Under the pieces are notes generated by a model. It made no database searches and was not told the origin of the DNA. It worked only from the letters and a program-made list of their open reading frames with translations. 64,000 nucleotides of DNA from Paenimyroides tangerinum. Lineage in GTDB: Bacteria; Bacteroidota; Bacteroidia; Flavobacteriales; Flavobacteriaceae. A program made the translations under genes and the position numbers. The stretch is from the NCBI RefSeq assembly GCF_003865405.1, contig NZ_RQVQ01000006.1:61066-125065 (forward strand), read 5' to 3'. Numbering within the stretch: position 1 is the first letter of the stretch; each line of letters starts with the position of its first letter. Shown in pieces: positions 9,189 to 17,227 of the stretch.

Positions 9189-9992
9189 CTAATTAAAAGG
9201 GGTTATTAGAATATCACCAAATTCCCATTTCGTTACAAATCCAATAGTTATGAAAAGTAAAATTATCAATTCTATATAAATAAATGCGTAAAACAAGATT
9301 ATTCTATATGTAAAACCCAATTTTGAATAGTCGTTTCTAAAAGCGTTAAAATAGCCATAAATAGTGTATAAGAAAATTAGAGACGCAATTATATATTGAA
9401 TGGCTTTATCCGCTGAACTGCTGATATCAATAAATAAATCAAAATAAAAAAGAATAATAGCGAAAGTTGATAATAGCAAAATCCCTAATAATATCATTGC
9501 AGCAATAATGATGTGTTCGCTTAAATTTAGTTTTTTTCGTCTAAATATAATATAGCTGTTTATTGCAGCGAATGGAACGAAAATGAAAATTACTATTTTA
9601 CTTTTTTGAGCAAAAATATATTCCATTTTTTGACTGGCTTCATTTAAATTCGATATATCTTTAACATATCTCCTTCCTTGTTCTATAAGTATTTCATTGT
9701 AATAATGTTTGAGAAATAACATCAAACCAATGGTTAATAAAATCAGTAAAAATACATTATAATAAGGTTTTCGCTTTCCCGAAATATAATCGAGTGCTGC
9801 TTTTCCAGGACGTAACAATGCCTGTTTTGCTGTATATAATATACCTTTTTCAATATGAAATGTTCCGTGCAAAACATCGTGGAAGATAAAATTTTTAAAT
9901 GTAATACGGTGCGTATCGGCTTTTTGTCCGCAAGACGAACAATATTTATCTGTTAGTTTTTTTCCACAATTAAGGCATTTTTTATTCATCAT
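9189..9992 (-). CDS. DUF3667 family zinc-ribbon membrane protein
   Basis: A 267-residue protein with an N-terminal zinc ribbon (C6, C9, C18, C21 in the order CxxC, CSSCGQ) followed by ITFKNFIFHDVLHG, the typical DUF3667 opening. Four or five transmembrane helices fill the rest. Function unknown for the family, which is largely restricted to Bacteroidota. The gene is bounded by direct repeats of the neighbour's 3' end (9122-9166 and 10154-10198), suggesting it was inserted behind the operon. The 9993-10154 spacer shows no gene. Confidence 0.8.
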   Translation of the reverse strand: MMNKKCLNCGKKLTDKYCSSCGQKADTHRITFKNFIFHDVLHGTFHIEKGILYTAKQALLRPGKAALDYISGKRKPYYNVFLLILLTIGLMLFLKHYYNEILIEQGRRYVKDISNLNEASQKMEYIFAQKSKIVIFIFVPFAAINSYIIFRRKKLNLSEHIIIAAMILLGILLLSTFAIILFYFDLFIDISSSADKAIQYIIASLIFLYTIYGYFNAFRNDYSKLGFTYRIILFYAFIYIELIILLFITIGFVTKWEFGDILITPFN

Positions 9993-10153
9993 TTATTTAT
10001 GTTTTTTGCAAAATTACTTTTAACGTTGTGTTGTTTTAAAGTTTTGTTTTTAACAAAAATATCACAAATAATTTACAAATAAATAGTTTAGTTTATTTTT
10101 GTGTAAAATTTTAATAATAAATAATTGTGTGTTTTGATTTTTTTAGATATGAT

Positions 10154-10198
10154 TTTAAGAACCTTTATTTTTCCAAATAAAACCATCTAAAATATAAT
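10154..10198 (-). repeat. Direct repeat, gene-resident copy
   Basis: This is the partner of 9122-9166; it forms the authentic last codons and stop of the membrane protein gene 10155-11180. Confidence 0.8.
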
Positions 10199-11180
10199 GC
10201 GTAAACTGTGGCAATGCCAAAAGTGGAACCCATAAAAACTGCCAAAAATCTGGAATGTAAAACGATTGGTTCAATTGAATGTGTTCTTCCCAAACGGTAA
10301 TTTCCCAAATGAATTCTTCGGCAACAGCCAATAATAAAAGAATTAAAATAAAGCCAATAGCTTTTCCGACTAGGTTCTGAAATTTAAAACTAAACTTTTT
10401 GCTTGGTGCATTTTCAACTTCTCTAAAATACACCAAAGCCATATACGGAATTCCGTGTGAAATGACATTAAAAGCTGTAAAGATGAGTTCGTTATTGTAA
10501 TAAACAATACTTAAATACCACGAAATATATGTTCCTAAAATCAACAAGGTTTTGGGTTCGTTGATGCTTTTTGTTTTTATGAATTTATAAAGTTGTTGCA
10601 CGATATAACATCCAAAAATGATGAAATAAACAACGTTTAAATAACTCAGAATTTGTGGTTGTGAAGCTTGAATAAATTCGTTTTGCACAAACCAATTAAA
10701 GTTTCTATCCGGACTTAAAAACCAAAACAACATCGGGTAAACCGTTGCATTGTAAATCACAATTTTATCAAATATAACCGTAAATTTGGTTTTCATTTCG
10801 TTTCGTGCATACAAACGCATAAAACCGTATTGCTGACGAATGAAATGAAAAACAGCAATGTATGCGAGTAACGACCAAAAGAAATCTTTTCCGATTGTAA
10901 ATGCAATCGTGCCAATTAGGAAACAAACGGCTGGAATTCCTAAATATAATTTTTTGTGTTTCTTGAATTCAGACGGAACCAAATAGGTTTTGAAAATCGA
11001 TGAATAAACGTGCGCAACATCAATACAAACAATTAAAATCAACCAGGTTAAAAACGAAAATTGATTTTGAATATGTGTGATTTCCTTCTGAAATAAAACC
11101 ACGATTAATGCGATTACAAAGGGCGGAGCCAAGATAAATAGCAAATCGGTCTTTTTTTTATGTATCCAAGGTTGTTTCAT
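10155..11180 (-). CDS. Polytopic membrane protein at the end of the speD-like operon
   Basis: A 341-residue protein with about eight to ten transmembrane helices. I do not recognise the family. Conserved-looking polar residues sit within or next to helices: CIDVAHVYSS, FHFIRQQYGFMRLYARNE, NVISHGIPYMALVYFREVEN and a C-terminal THYILDGFIWK. The repeated His residues in membrane segments could be metal or haem ligands (inference). Its start overlaps the end of the FAD oxidoreductase gene by 23 bp, so the two are translationally coupled and probably work together, perhaps as electron acceptor and oxidase in the cytoplasmic membrane. Confidence 0.7.
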   Translation of the reverse strand: MKQPWIHKKKTDLLFILAPPFVIALIVVLFQKEITHIQNQFSFLTWLILIVCIDVAHVYSSIFKTYLVPSEFKKHKKLYLGIPAVCFLIGTIAFTIGKDFFWSLLAYIAVFHFIRQQYGFMRLYARNEMKTKFTVIFDKIVIYNATVYPMLFWFLSPDRNFNWFVQNEFIQASQPQILSYLNVVYFIIFGCYIVQQLYKFIKTKSINEPKTLLILGTYISWYLSIVYYNNELIFTAFNVISHGIPYMALVYFREVENAPSKKFSFKFQNLVGKAIGFILILLLLAVAEEFIWEITVWEEHIQLNQSFYIPDFWQFLWVPLLALPQFTHYILDGFIWKNKGS

Positions 11181-12765
11181 CTATTAGTTTTTTTGCTGCG
11201 TTGATTCCTTGATGGAAAGCTTCTTCAAAAATTGAAATTCCGCTTAAATCACTATGCGCAAAATATATGTTTTTGGTGTTTTGTGAAGCTTGTTTTAATT
11301 TTTCGGAAAAGATAAAATTCGGAAATGGAGAAATCATTCCGTGTCCTTTTTTGTGAATTTCAATCGATTCTATTTCATCTGTGATTCCGTAATGTGCTTT
11401 TTCTAAATCTGATAAAATGATGCTTTTCCAATATTCATCTGATTTTGAATACAGATTTCGTCTTTCTGTCAATAAATCTTTTTCAGACAGAGCTGCATAA
11501 TACGTCAATACAAAAGGAGGTTTGTATTGATGCAAATGCTGATGTTGATTGTAAATATATCCCAATCCAAAACCGTTGTGAATAACATTATCCCAACTCA
11601 ATGGCGCACCTTCGCTTAACGGAATTTTTTTCACAACAATGGTTGCGGTCAACCACGGTGCATATTCAAAATCAGCAACGACATCTTTTCTGTTTTTAAT
11701 CAGGTATTTATTTACAAATTGCGGAGTTGCCACGATAACTTGATTTGCAATTATGGTTTTAGATTCGTTTGTTTTTGAATCGTAAACCAAAAGATGCACT
11801 TTGTTTTCCATTTCTTCAATCTGATAAACAAGTTCGTTTTTTAGCTGTTTACCTTTGGAATATTTGGCTAACTTTTCAACTAAAAACTGATTTCCTTCAG
11901 GCCAAGTCAACACATTGTGATTGCTATTTTTTCTTCCGCAGAAATAATGTAATCCAGCCCAAGCTGAAACTTTTTTAACTCCAATTCCGTAATCGTCTTT
12001 ACAACAATAATTCAAATAAATATTTAAATGTTCGTTGTTTAAGTCATTTTGAATTAGCCACTCGGCTAACGTAATTTTATCTAAATTGGTAAACTGTTCG
12101 TCTTTTGAAGCTTTGTTTATTGGAATGTCAAAAGCAAATAAATTGTCGTTTCCTTTAATTGTTTTTAGTTCGGAAATTAATTCGTCAAACTTTTCAAAAG
12201 CTCTTAAATCTTCTTCATTTAATGCGTATTTAGGAATGATTCCTTCTTGCCAATAGTTTTTAATAAATAAGCGTTCGTGTGGGTCAAAACACAAATAAGC
12301 TTCATTGAAAATCGGATTCTCATCTTCGAAATGTGTGATGATATTTTCTTGATTTAAGAATGAAATCAATTCGGTATCGGTAGGATTTGGAAGTGGAAGA
12401 TAATGCGCACCAAACGGATATTTGCTGTGTGAATTTTCTCCTGCAGACGAATTTCCACCAACTTCATTTTCTAATTCAATGACTTTAAAATCGTTGATTC
12501 CATTTTTAGAAAGATAACGAGCTGCCGATAAACCTGAAATTCCACCGCCAATAATCACTATGTTTTCGTTTATTGTTTTCGTAGGTTTCGGAAAATCAGA
12601 AGTTCGTAACCGATGTCCAAGAATATGATTGGTTCCGGTGATTTTGAATATTAGTTTTTCGACAGAATTTGTACACGATTGAATAAACGGAATCGCTGCT
12701 AATGAAAGCAACGTTGTTTTGATAAAATCGCGACGATTCCATTTATAATTTGCTCCATTCTTCAT
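11158..12765 (-). CDS. Tat-exported FAD-dependent amine oxidase-like oxidoreductase
   Basis: A 535-residue flavoprotein. The N-terminus has a twin-arginine signal (RRDFIKTTLLSLAAIPF) and a Cys after it (IQSC), so export by Tat, possibly with lipidation, is likely. The dinucleotide-binding motif IVIIGGGISGLSAARYL sits near residue 70. A C-terminal NIYFAHSDLSG...EEAFHQGINAA segment matches the second FAD-contact region of amine oxidase/phytoene desaturase-type enzymes. It overlaps the SpeE-like gene by 23 bp and the following membrane protein by 23 bp. The neighbourhood suggests a polyamine or polyamine-modified product as substrate (inference). Confidence 0.82.
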   Translation of the reverse strand: MKNGANYKWNRRDFIKTTLLSLAAIPFIQSCTNSVEKLIFKITGTNHILGHRLRTSDFPKPTKTINENIVIIGGGISGLSAARYLSKNGINDFKVIELENEVGGNSSAGENSHSKYPFGAHYLPLPNPTDTELISFLNQENIITHFEDENPIFNEAYLCFDPHERLFIKNYWQEGIIPKYALNEEDLRAFEKFDELISELKTIKGNDNLFAFDIPINKASKDEQFTNLDKITLAEWLIQNDLNNEHLNIYLNYCCKDDYGIGVKKVSAWAGLHYFCGRKNSNHNVLTWPEGNQFLVEKLAKYSKGKQLKNELVYQIEEMENKVHLLVYDSKTNESKTIIANQVIVATPQFVNKYLIKNRKDVVADFEYAPWLTATIVVKKIPLSEGAPLSWDNVIHNGFGLGYIYNQHQHLHQYKPPFVLTYYAALSEKDLLTERRNLYSKSDEYWKSIILSDLEKAHYGITDEIESIEIHKKGHGMISPFPNFIFSEKLKQASQNTKNIYFAHSDLSGISIFEEAFHQGINAAKKLIDETTLDT

Positions 12766-14257
12766 CGAAATAGCGTACTAAAGATTGGTTGTCTAATCGG
12801 TTGATTTCAATATCGCTTGCTTTCATATCATCTGGAAAATCGGTATAATCACTTAATTTATGATTATAGAATTTCAAATTTTCTAGCTTCCTTTTTGGAT
12901 ATTGAAAATTGATGCTGTTGTTTGGTGAAACAATTGCAAATCCCCATTCGCCAAATGACGGTACATAAGTGTGATAAGGTGTGATGTTCGGATAAATGGA
13001 AGCAATGGTTTCGTGAATACACCAAAACGATTTTGGCGCATAATACGGCGATGTAGTTTGAACGCTGATTACTGTTTTATCGGTCATACTTTCGTATAAC
13101 GATTTGTAAAAATAAGTTGAATATAATTTTCCTAAACTGTAATTGGATGGATCGGGAAAATCGATGATGATTACATCATATTTCTCTTTGTTGTTTTTTA
13201 CCCAAACAAAAGCATCTTCATTGAAAATGGTAACCTTTTTGTCGTTTAACGAATTTTTATTGTAATCAGTTAAAACTTCATTTGTCTGAAATAGTTTGGT
13301 CATTCCTTCATCTAAATCTACTAAAGTAATTTTTTCTACATCTTTGTATTTTAAGACTTCTCGAACGGCTAAGCCATCTCCGCCACCTAAAACCAAAACA
13401 TTCTTTACAGAAGGTGCGGTTGACATTGCTGGGTGAACCAGCAAATCGTGATAACGATATTCGTCTTTGGTATTGAATTGTAAATTGTTGTTTAGATACA
13501 ATTGATATTGTCCGCGGTCTTCCGTTAAAATAATACGTTGATAAGGTGTGCTGTGTTTGTAAATAATGTTGCTTTGGTACAGATTTTTTTCTGTATAACT
13601 TAAAATGTCATTTGAATAAAACGCAGCAGCTATCAAAGCCGCTAAACTAAAGAAAGCTTTTGCGTAAAGTGATTTTGGGTTTTTAACTTCCTTGCGTAAG
13701 AAAATACAAAGTGCAATCCCGACGCAAACATTGATAATTCCAAAAAATAGTGATGTGCCGATAACGCCAAGTTTCGGAATGAAATAAATAGGAAATAGAA
13801 CCGAAGCTAATAAGGCTCCGATATAATCGAATGTGAAAACATCAGAAACTAAATCTCTAAAGTTTACACGGTTTTTTAAGATGTTCATCAAAATCGGAAT
13901 TTCCATTCCAGTCAAACAGCCTGTAATAAATACAATAAAATATAAAATAAACTGAAAATGAGCAGCTTCTTGGAATAATAAAAATAAAAGAACGGAACTC
14001 AATCCGCCAATAATTCCAATTAAAAGTTCAATTTCAATGAATCTATCTATTAAGTTCTTTTTGACAAATTTTGCCATAAATGAACCGACACCCATCGAAA
14101 AAAGATAGGTTCCAATAATAAATGAAAATTGCTTTACCGAATCGCCAAGTAAATAACTTGCAAGTGCGCCGGCTACTAATTCGTAAATTAATCCACAAGT
14201 GGCAACAATAAATACAGATAGAAATAAAAAATACTGTAATTTTTTGTCTTTATCCAT
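12743..14257 (-). CDS. Membrane-fused spermidine synthase-like aminopropyltransferase
   Basis: A 504-residue protein. Residues 1-220 hold about seven transmembrane helices and the C-terminal half is a SpeE-like Rossmann domain. It has the AdoMet-binding motif VLVLGGGDGLAVRE near residues 285-300, a TLVDLDEGM strand (the usual acidic nucleotide contact) and IIIDFPDPSNYSLGKLYS, where canonical enzymes have the catalytic DxxDP region. Known membrane-fused SpeE homologues are poorly characterised; they need not make free spermidine. Cotranscription with a speD-like gene implies use of decarboxylated AdoMet. It overlaps DUF350 by 8 bp at its start and the oxidoreductase by 23 bp at its end. Confidence 0.85.
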   Translation of the reverse strand: MDKDKKLQYFLFLSVFIVATCGLIYELVAGALASYLLGDSVKQFSFIIGTYLFSMGVGSFMAKFVKKNLIDRFIEIELLIGIIGGLSSVLLFLLFQEAAHFQFILYFIVFITGCLTGMEIPILMNILKNRVNFRDLVSDVFTFDYIGALLASVLFPIYFIPKLGVIGTSLFFGIINVCVGIALCIFLRKEVKNPKSLYAKAFFSLAALIAAAFYSNDILSYTEKNLYQSNIIYKHSTPYQRIILTEDRGQYQLYLNNNLQFNTKDEYRYHDLLVHPAMSTAPSVKNVLVLGGGDGLAVREVLKYKDVEKITLVDLDEGMTKLFQTNEVLTDYNKNSLNDKKVTIFNEDAFVWVKNNKEKYDVIIIDFPDPSNYSLGKLYSTYFYKSLYESMTDKTVISVQTTSPYYAPKSFWCIHETIASIYPNITPYHTYVPSFGEWGFAIVSPNNSINFQYPKRKLENLKFYNHKLSDYTDFPDDMKASDIEINRLDNQSLVRYFDEEWSKL

Positions 14258-14462
14258 GAAGTGCTGCGCTAATTATAATCGAAATGCCAATAATAAATGC
14301 CGCGAAAACAATTGCTAAAGCTATGTTTTTATTTTCAACGATTTCTTTCCAAGAGTTTTCTGGAGTTAACTTTTCTACGATTAAATAAGCGATTAATAAA
14401 ATTACGATTCCAACTAATGAATAAACTACTGAGTTGGTTAATCCGTTTAAAATTTGTGTCAT
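14250..14462 (-). CDS. DUF350 small membrane protein
   Basis: A 70-residue protein (MTQILNGLTNSVVYSL...) with two transmembrane helices separated by a charged loop (VEKLTPENSWKEIVENKN), the repeat unit of the DUF350 family. An ATG at 14510 would lengthen it by 16 residues but overlap the upstream gene by 41 bp; the start at 14462 leaves an 8-nt gap and removes the non-hydrophobic leader. Function unknown. As I recall, DUF350 (YjfL in E. coli) also occurs beside a glutathionylspermidine synthase-like gene, which fits a polyamine link. Confidence 0.78.
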   Translation of the reverse strand: MTQILNGLTNSVVYSLVGIVILLIAYLIVEKLTPENSWKEIVENKNIALAIVFAAFIIGISIIISAALHG

Positions 14463-14469
14463 ATTGATT

Positions 14470-15861
14470 TTATTTATGTGAGCCAGAGCTGCTGTATGTT
14501 CTGTAAACATAATGACTTCTGCTTCCGGTGTAAGTTGCGTTTTCTAGTTGTTTGTTTTCGATATTTGAATTGCAATTGTAATTGGATACAAAGAAAAAAT
14601 TTACAGTTACATATGCTGCAATAATTCCAATTCCTAAATAAATTATAGTATTATGGTTGTGTTTTAATAACGCGTTGAATGTTTGTGTTTCTTTGATTTT
14701 CAAATTGTTTTTGACGGTTTCAAAATAAATATAACCGATGAAAATACAAATTCCAATAAAAATATATAACCAAATTTGAGTAACTCCGCCAACTGTGATT
14801 TTGTAATCAATTGCGTATTTCTGATTTGAATCGGTTCCGATTTCATTGTAAGTAAAAACCAGATGATAATTGCCTTCATTTAAATTACAAAATGTAATTT
14901 GATTTCCAGAAGCTTGATTACTTGAGTTAAAGAAATGAATGAAATTTCCGCCTCTCAAATGTTCGTTTGTTTTTTCGTTAACTAACGAAACAGCTACATT
15001 AATATCTTTTTTATCAACTTCAGAAATAAAATCAAGTTTTAGTTTCTGATCGTTTCCTGTTATTTTAAAGGTGTTGGTTACAATTTCGTTTACATGTTGA
15101 TTCTTTTCAATATAAGCTGAATAATTGTAAGAATTTACATTGTTGTAGTTCAATGCAAAATGCAAAATCCCCATGATGAAACTCACAAGAGCAAAAAACA
15201 AAGCAATGTTTTTTATGACATTGTTTTTTAAATATTTTTCTTCTCTAAGTTTAGAAAATAACGACTTAAAAGCTGGATTGTTTATATAGTTTCCTTCAAA
15301 GGCTTCTGTTTTTTCATCGTATTTTTCAACAGAAATGAATTTTGTGTCGTCATATTCACCGCTGTAGGTTCTTAAATAAGCTTCTGTTGTAATGTTATTG
15401 AAGAAAATTCCTTGAGCAGAATCTGTTACTGCATATTGAAAGAAATCAAAAACATAAGTTGTTTTATTTCGTTTGAACGGTTTTCCTTCATTGACATCGT
15501 TTGAGATTGTAGAAAAGTCAAATTCTTTTAAATATGAATTAAAATCGCTTCCGTGAGATAAGAAAAATAAATTTCCGTCATAATCAACAACAATGTATTC
15601 GTTCCATTTTGTGTTGTCGGATGTGTCTTTTTTTGTGCTGATACCAACAACATGATATGTTTTTGATTGAAAAACAATTTTTTCACCAATAAAAGTGTAA
15701 TTATTGTCAATTTCATTTTTAAATCGTCCAATGTTAGTTAAAACACCGTTGTTTATACTTGCAACAGAAAGACAAAAGGGGCAACTAAAACTTACAGGTT
15801 GAAGTTTAGTATGAGGAATCTCGGTAGTTTTACTACAAGTTGGACACGTATAATTTTTCAT
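14470..15861 (-). CDS. DUF4178 domain protein with zinc ribbon and C-terminal membrane helices
   Basis: A 463-residue protein. A zinc ribbon (C6, C9, C27, C30) precedes a DUF4178 domain (about residues 45-110), with strands such as YHVVGISTKKD and WNEYIVVDYDGNLFFLSHG, and probably a second beta-rich copy. About four transmembrane helices lie after residue 215, with a large extracytoplasmic loop. The end is Ser/Tyr rich with HYVYRTYSSSGSH. DUF4178 is found next to DUF350 and SpeE/SpeD-like genes in other bacteria as I recall. Its start overlaps the speD stop by 1 nt, a firm operon link. Confidence 0.8.
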   Translation of the reverse strand: MKNYTCPTCSKTTEIPHTKLQPVSFSCPFCLSVASINNGVLTNIGRFKNEIDNNYTFIGEKIVFQSKTYHVVGISTKKDTSDNTKWNEYIVVDYDGNLFFLSHGSDFNSYLKEFDFSTISNDVNEGKPFKRNKTTYVFDFFQYAVTDSAQGIFFNNITTEAYLRTYSGEYDDTKFISVEKYDEKTEAFEGNYINNPAFKSLFSKLREEKYLKNNVIKNIALFFALVSFIMGILHFALNYNNVNSYNYSAYIEKNQHVNEIVTNTFKITGNDQKLKLDFISEVDKKDINVAVSLVNEKTNEHLRGGNFIHFFNSSNQASGNQITFCNLNEGNYHLVFTYNEIGTDSNQKYAIDYKITVGGVTQIWLYIFIGICIFIGYIYFETVKNNLKIKETQTFNALLKHNHNTIIYLGIGIIAAYVTVNFFFVSNYNCNSNIENKQLENATYTGSRSHYVYRTYSSSGSHK

Positions 15862-16220
15862 TACCTATAAACATTAGTTTCATTAAGGACTTTTGCTTCA
15901 AAATAGTTTTTGAAAGCATTGGCTAAGATTTCAACTTTTTCGGAATTATCTTTTAAATAATTGCATAAATAAATATCCAAAGTCAATTGGTTGAATTCAG
16001 GCCAAGTATGAATACAAATGTGTGATTCCATTAAGCAAATTGCAGCTGTAAAACCATTTGAATCAAAAGTGTGTTTTGAAATTCCAACTATTTCAAGATT
16101 GTGTTCTTTAATGATTTTAATTGCAAATTCTTCAAATGCAGTCAGATTTGTAACTTTCTCAGAATTCGAAACTTCTAAAGTTAGCAACTTATGTAATCCA
16201 GGTGAATAGTTATTGTGCAT
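15861..16220 (-). CDS. speD: S-adenosylmethionine decarboxylase-like protein
   Basis: A 119-residue pyruvoyl enzyme of the short bacterial class (about 120-130 residues). The self-cleavage site E65-S66-H67 lies in LMESHICIHTWPE, with the processing His at 71 and the catalytic Cys at 86 in DIYLC. Ser66 should become the pyruvoyl group. It converts AdoMet to decarboxylated AdoMet, the aminopropyl donor for the SpeE-like enzyme four genes on. The frame stays open up to 16376, but that extension runs through a tRNA gene, so ATG 16220 is the start. First gene of a six-gene operon. Confidence 0.88.
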   Translation of the reverse strand: MHNNYSPGLHKLLTLEVSNSEKVTNLTAFEEFAIKIIKEHNLEIVGISKHTFDSNGFTAAICLMESHICIHTWPEFNQLTLDIYLCNYLKDNSEKVEILANAFKNYFEAKVLNETNVYR

Positions 16221-16286
16221 TTTCAAATAGTGGTCATTTGGTTTAGCACAAAGATTGTAAAAAAATGTTAAAAAAGAAAATAAAAA

Positions 16287-16312
16287 AATCCTTAACCGTG
16301 AGATTAAGGATT
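16287..16312 (-). terminator. Terminator downstream of the tRNA-Gly pair
   Basis: The perfect 9-bp arms AATCCTTAA and TTAAGGATT flank an 8-nt loop. Reading on the minus strand the hairpin runs into a T-rich tract. It separates the tRNAs from speD. Confidence 0.75.
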
Positions 16313-16318
16313 CTGAAG

Positions 16319-16391
<73 letters not shown>

Positions 16392-16428
16392 ATGTGATAT
16401 TTTTTAAAAACTATTATCAAAGTTTTGG

Positions 16429-16501
<73 letters not shown>

Positions 16502-16541
16502 ATTTAACTATTTTTGAATCTTAGTTCTGATTTTGTGATTG

Positions 16542-16573
16542 CAAATATAGAGATAAATTAATATTTCACGCAA
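16542..16573 (-). promoter_or_regulatory. Promoter for the tRNA-Gly pair
   Basis: On the minus strand TTG (16573-16571), a 21-nt spacer and TATATTTG (16549-16542) match the Bacteroidota promoter consensus about 40 nt before the first tRNA. Confidence 0.6.
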
Positions 16574-16694
16574 TAATTTTTTTAATTTTTTCTGATGTTT
16601 CAATGCTTGTTAGTCTAATTTTTTTTGAATCAAATGTTTAGGGGTTGATTTTTTTTATTTTGATTAAATTTGTTAATATAAAATTAACGTATTT

Positions 16695-16729
16695 TTAGTT
16701 CGGTATTTGCCGAACTAATGCTATTTTTG
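16695..16729 (+). promoter_or_regulatory. Palindromic operator and -7 box upstream of the marR-RND operon
   Basis: A perfect inverted repeat, TTAGTTCGG, 6 nt, CCGAACTAA (16695-16718), lies directly before the -7 box TATTTTTG (16722-16729). It fills the interval where RNA polymerase would contact -33 to -7, a classical repressor position. The first gene encodes a MarR-type protein, so autoregulation is likely. Confidence 0.65.
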
Positions 16730-16744
16730 TAAAAATTTGTTTAA

Positions 16745-17227
16745 ATGGAAGATGTTTTAGAGCTTGAACTTTATAAAGAAGTTACAGCTCATTATGAAAA
16801 ATATTACAAGCTTCAGCCGTTAACAGCCAAGGTTTATTCTTTTTTTATTTTCAATAACTGTCAAGATGGATTGACTTTTGATTTTCTAGTTGATACTTTT
16901 CAGGTTAGTAAAAGTTCAATGTCGCATAGTATTAATACGCTTATTGAGTTGAATTTTATTGAAGATTTTAAAAACGAGAATGAACGTAAACGCCATTTTA
17001 GAATTAATAAAAAACTTTTTTTAATGCGATTATTGGATGTTGAAGAACGTTTGATTAGCGAAAGAAATGTTTACTTAAAACTTAAAGATTACAAAATGAC
17101 TAATTCAAACCAAATGTTCAAACCCGAAACGTTTGATTTATACATTGAGCATTTAGCTGAAGTTACAACATCAATAGAGAATACAATTCAAAACTTAAAT
17201 ATATATATCAGTAAAAATGAAAATTAA
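16745..17227 (+). CDS. MarR-family transcriptional regulator of the efflux operon
   Basis: A 160-residue winged-helix protein. The recognition-helix region reads FQVSKSSMSHSINTLIELNFIEDF, and a wing with NERKRHFRINKK follows, close to the GbsR/MarR type. C-terminal helices would form the dimer interface. The palindrome at 16695-16718 is the probable operator. Its stop overlaps the RND adaptor start by 11 bp, so regulator and pump are one operon and the protein most likely represses it until an effluxed compound binds. The inducing ligand is unknown. Confidence 0.85.
   Translation: MEDVLELELYKEVTAHYEKYYKLQPLTAKVYSFFIFNNCQDGLTFDFLVDTFQVSKSSMSHSINTLIELNFIEDFKNENERKRHFRINKKLFLMRLLDVEERLISERNVYLKLKDYKMTNSNQMFKPETFDLYIEHLAEVTTSIENTIQNLNIYISKNEN

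Noticed and set aside
14463..14510. Upstream ATG for DUF350
   Set aside because: It would overlap the DUF4178 gene by 41 bp, and the extra residues are not part of the membrane domain.
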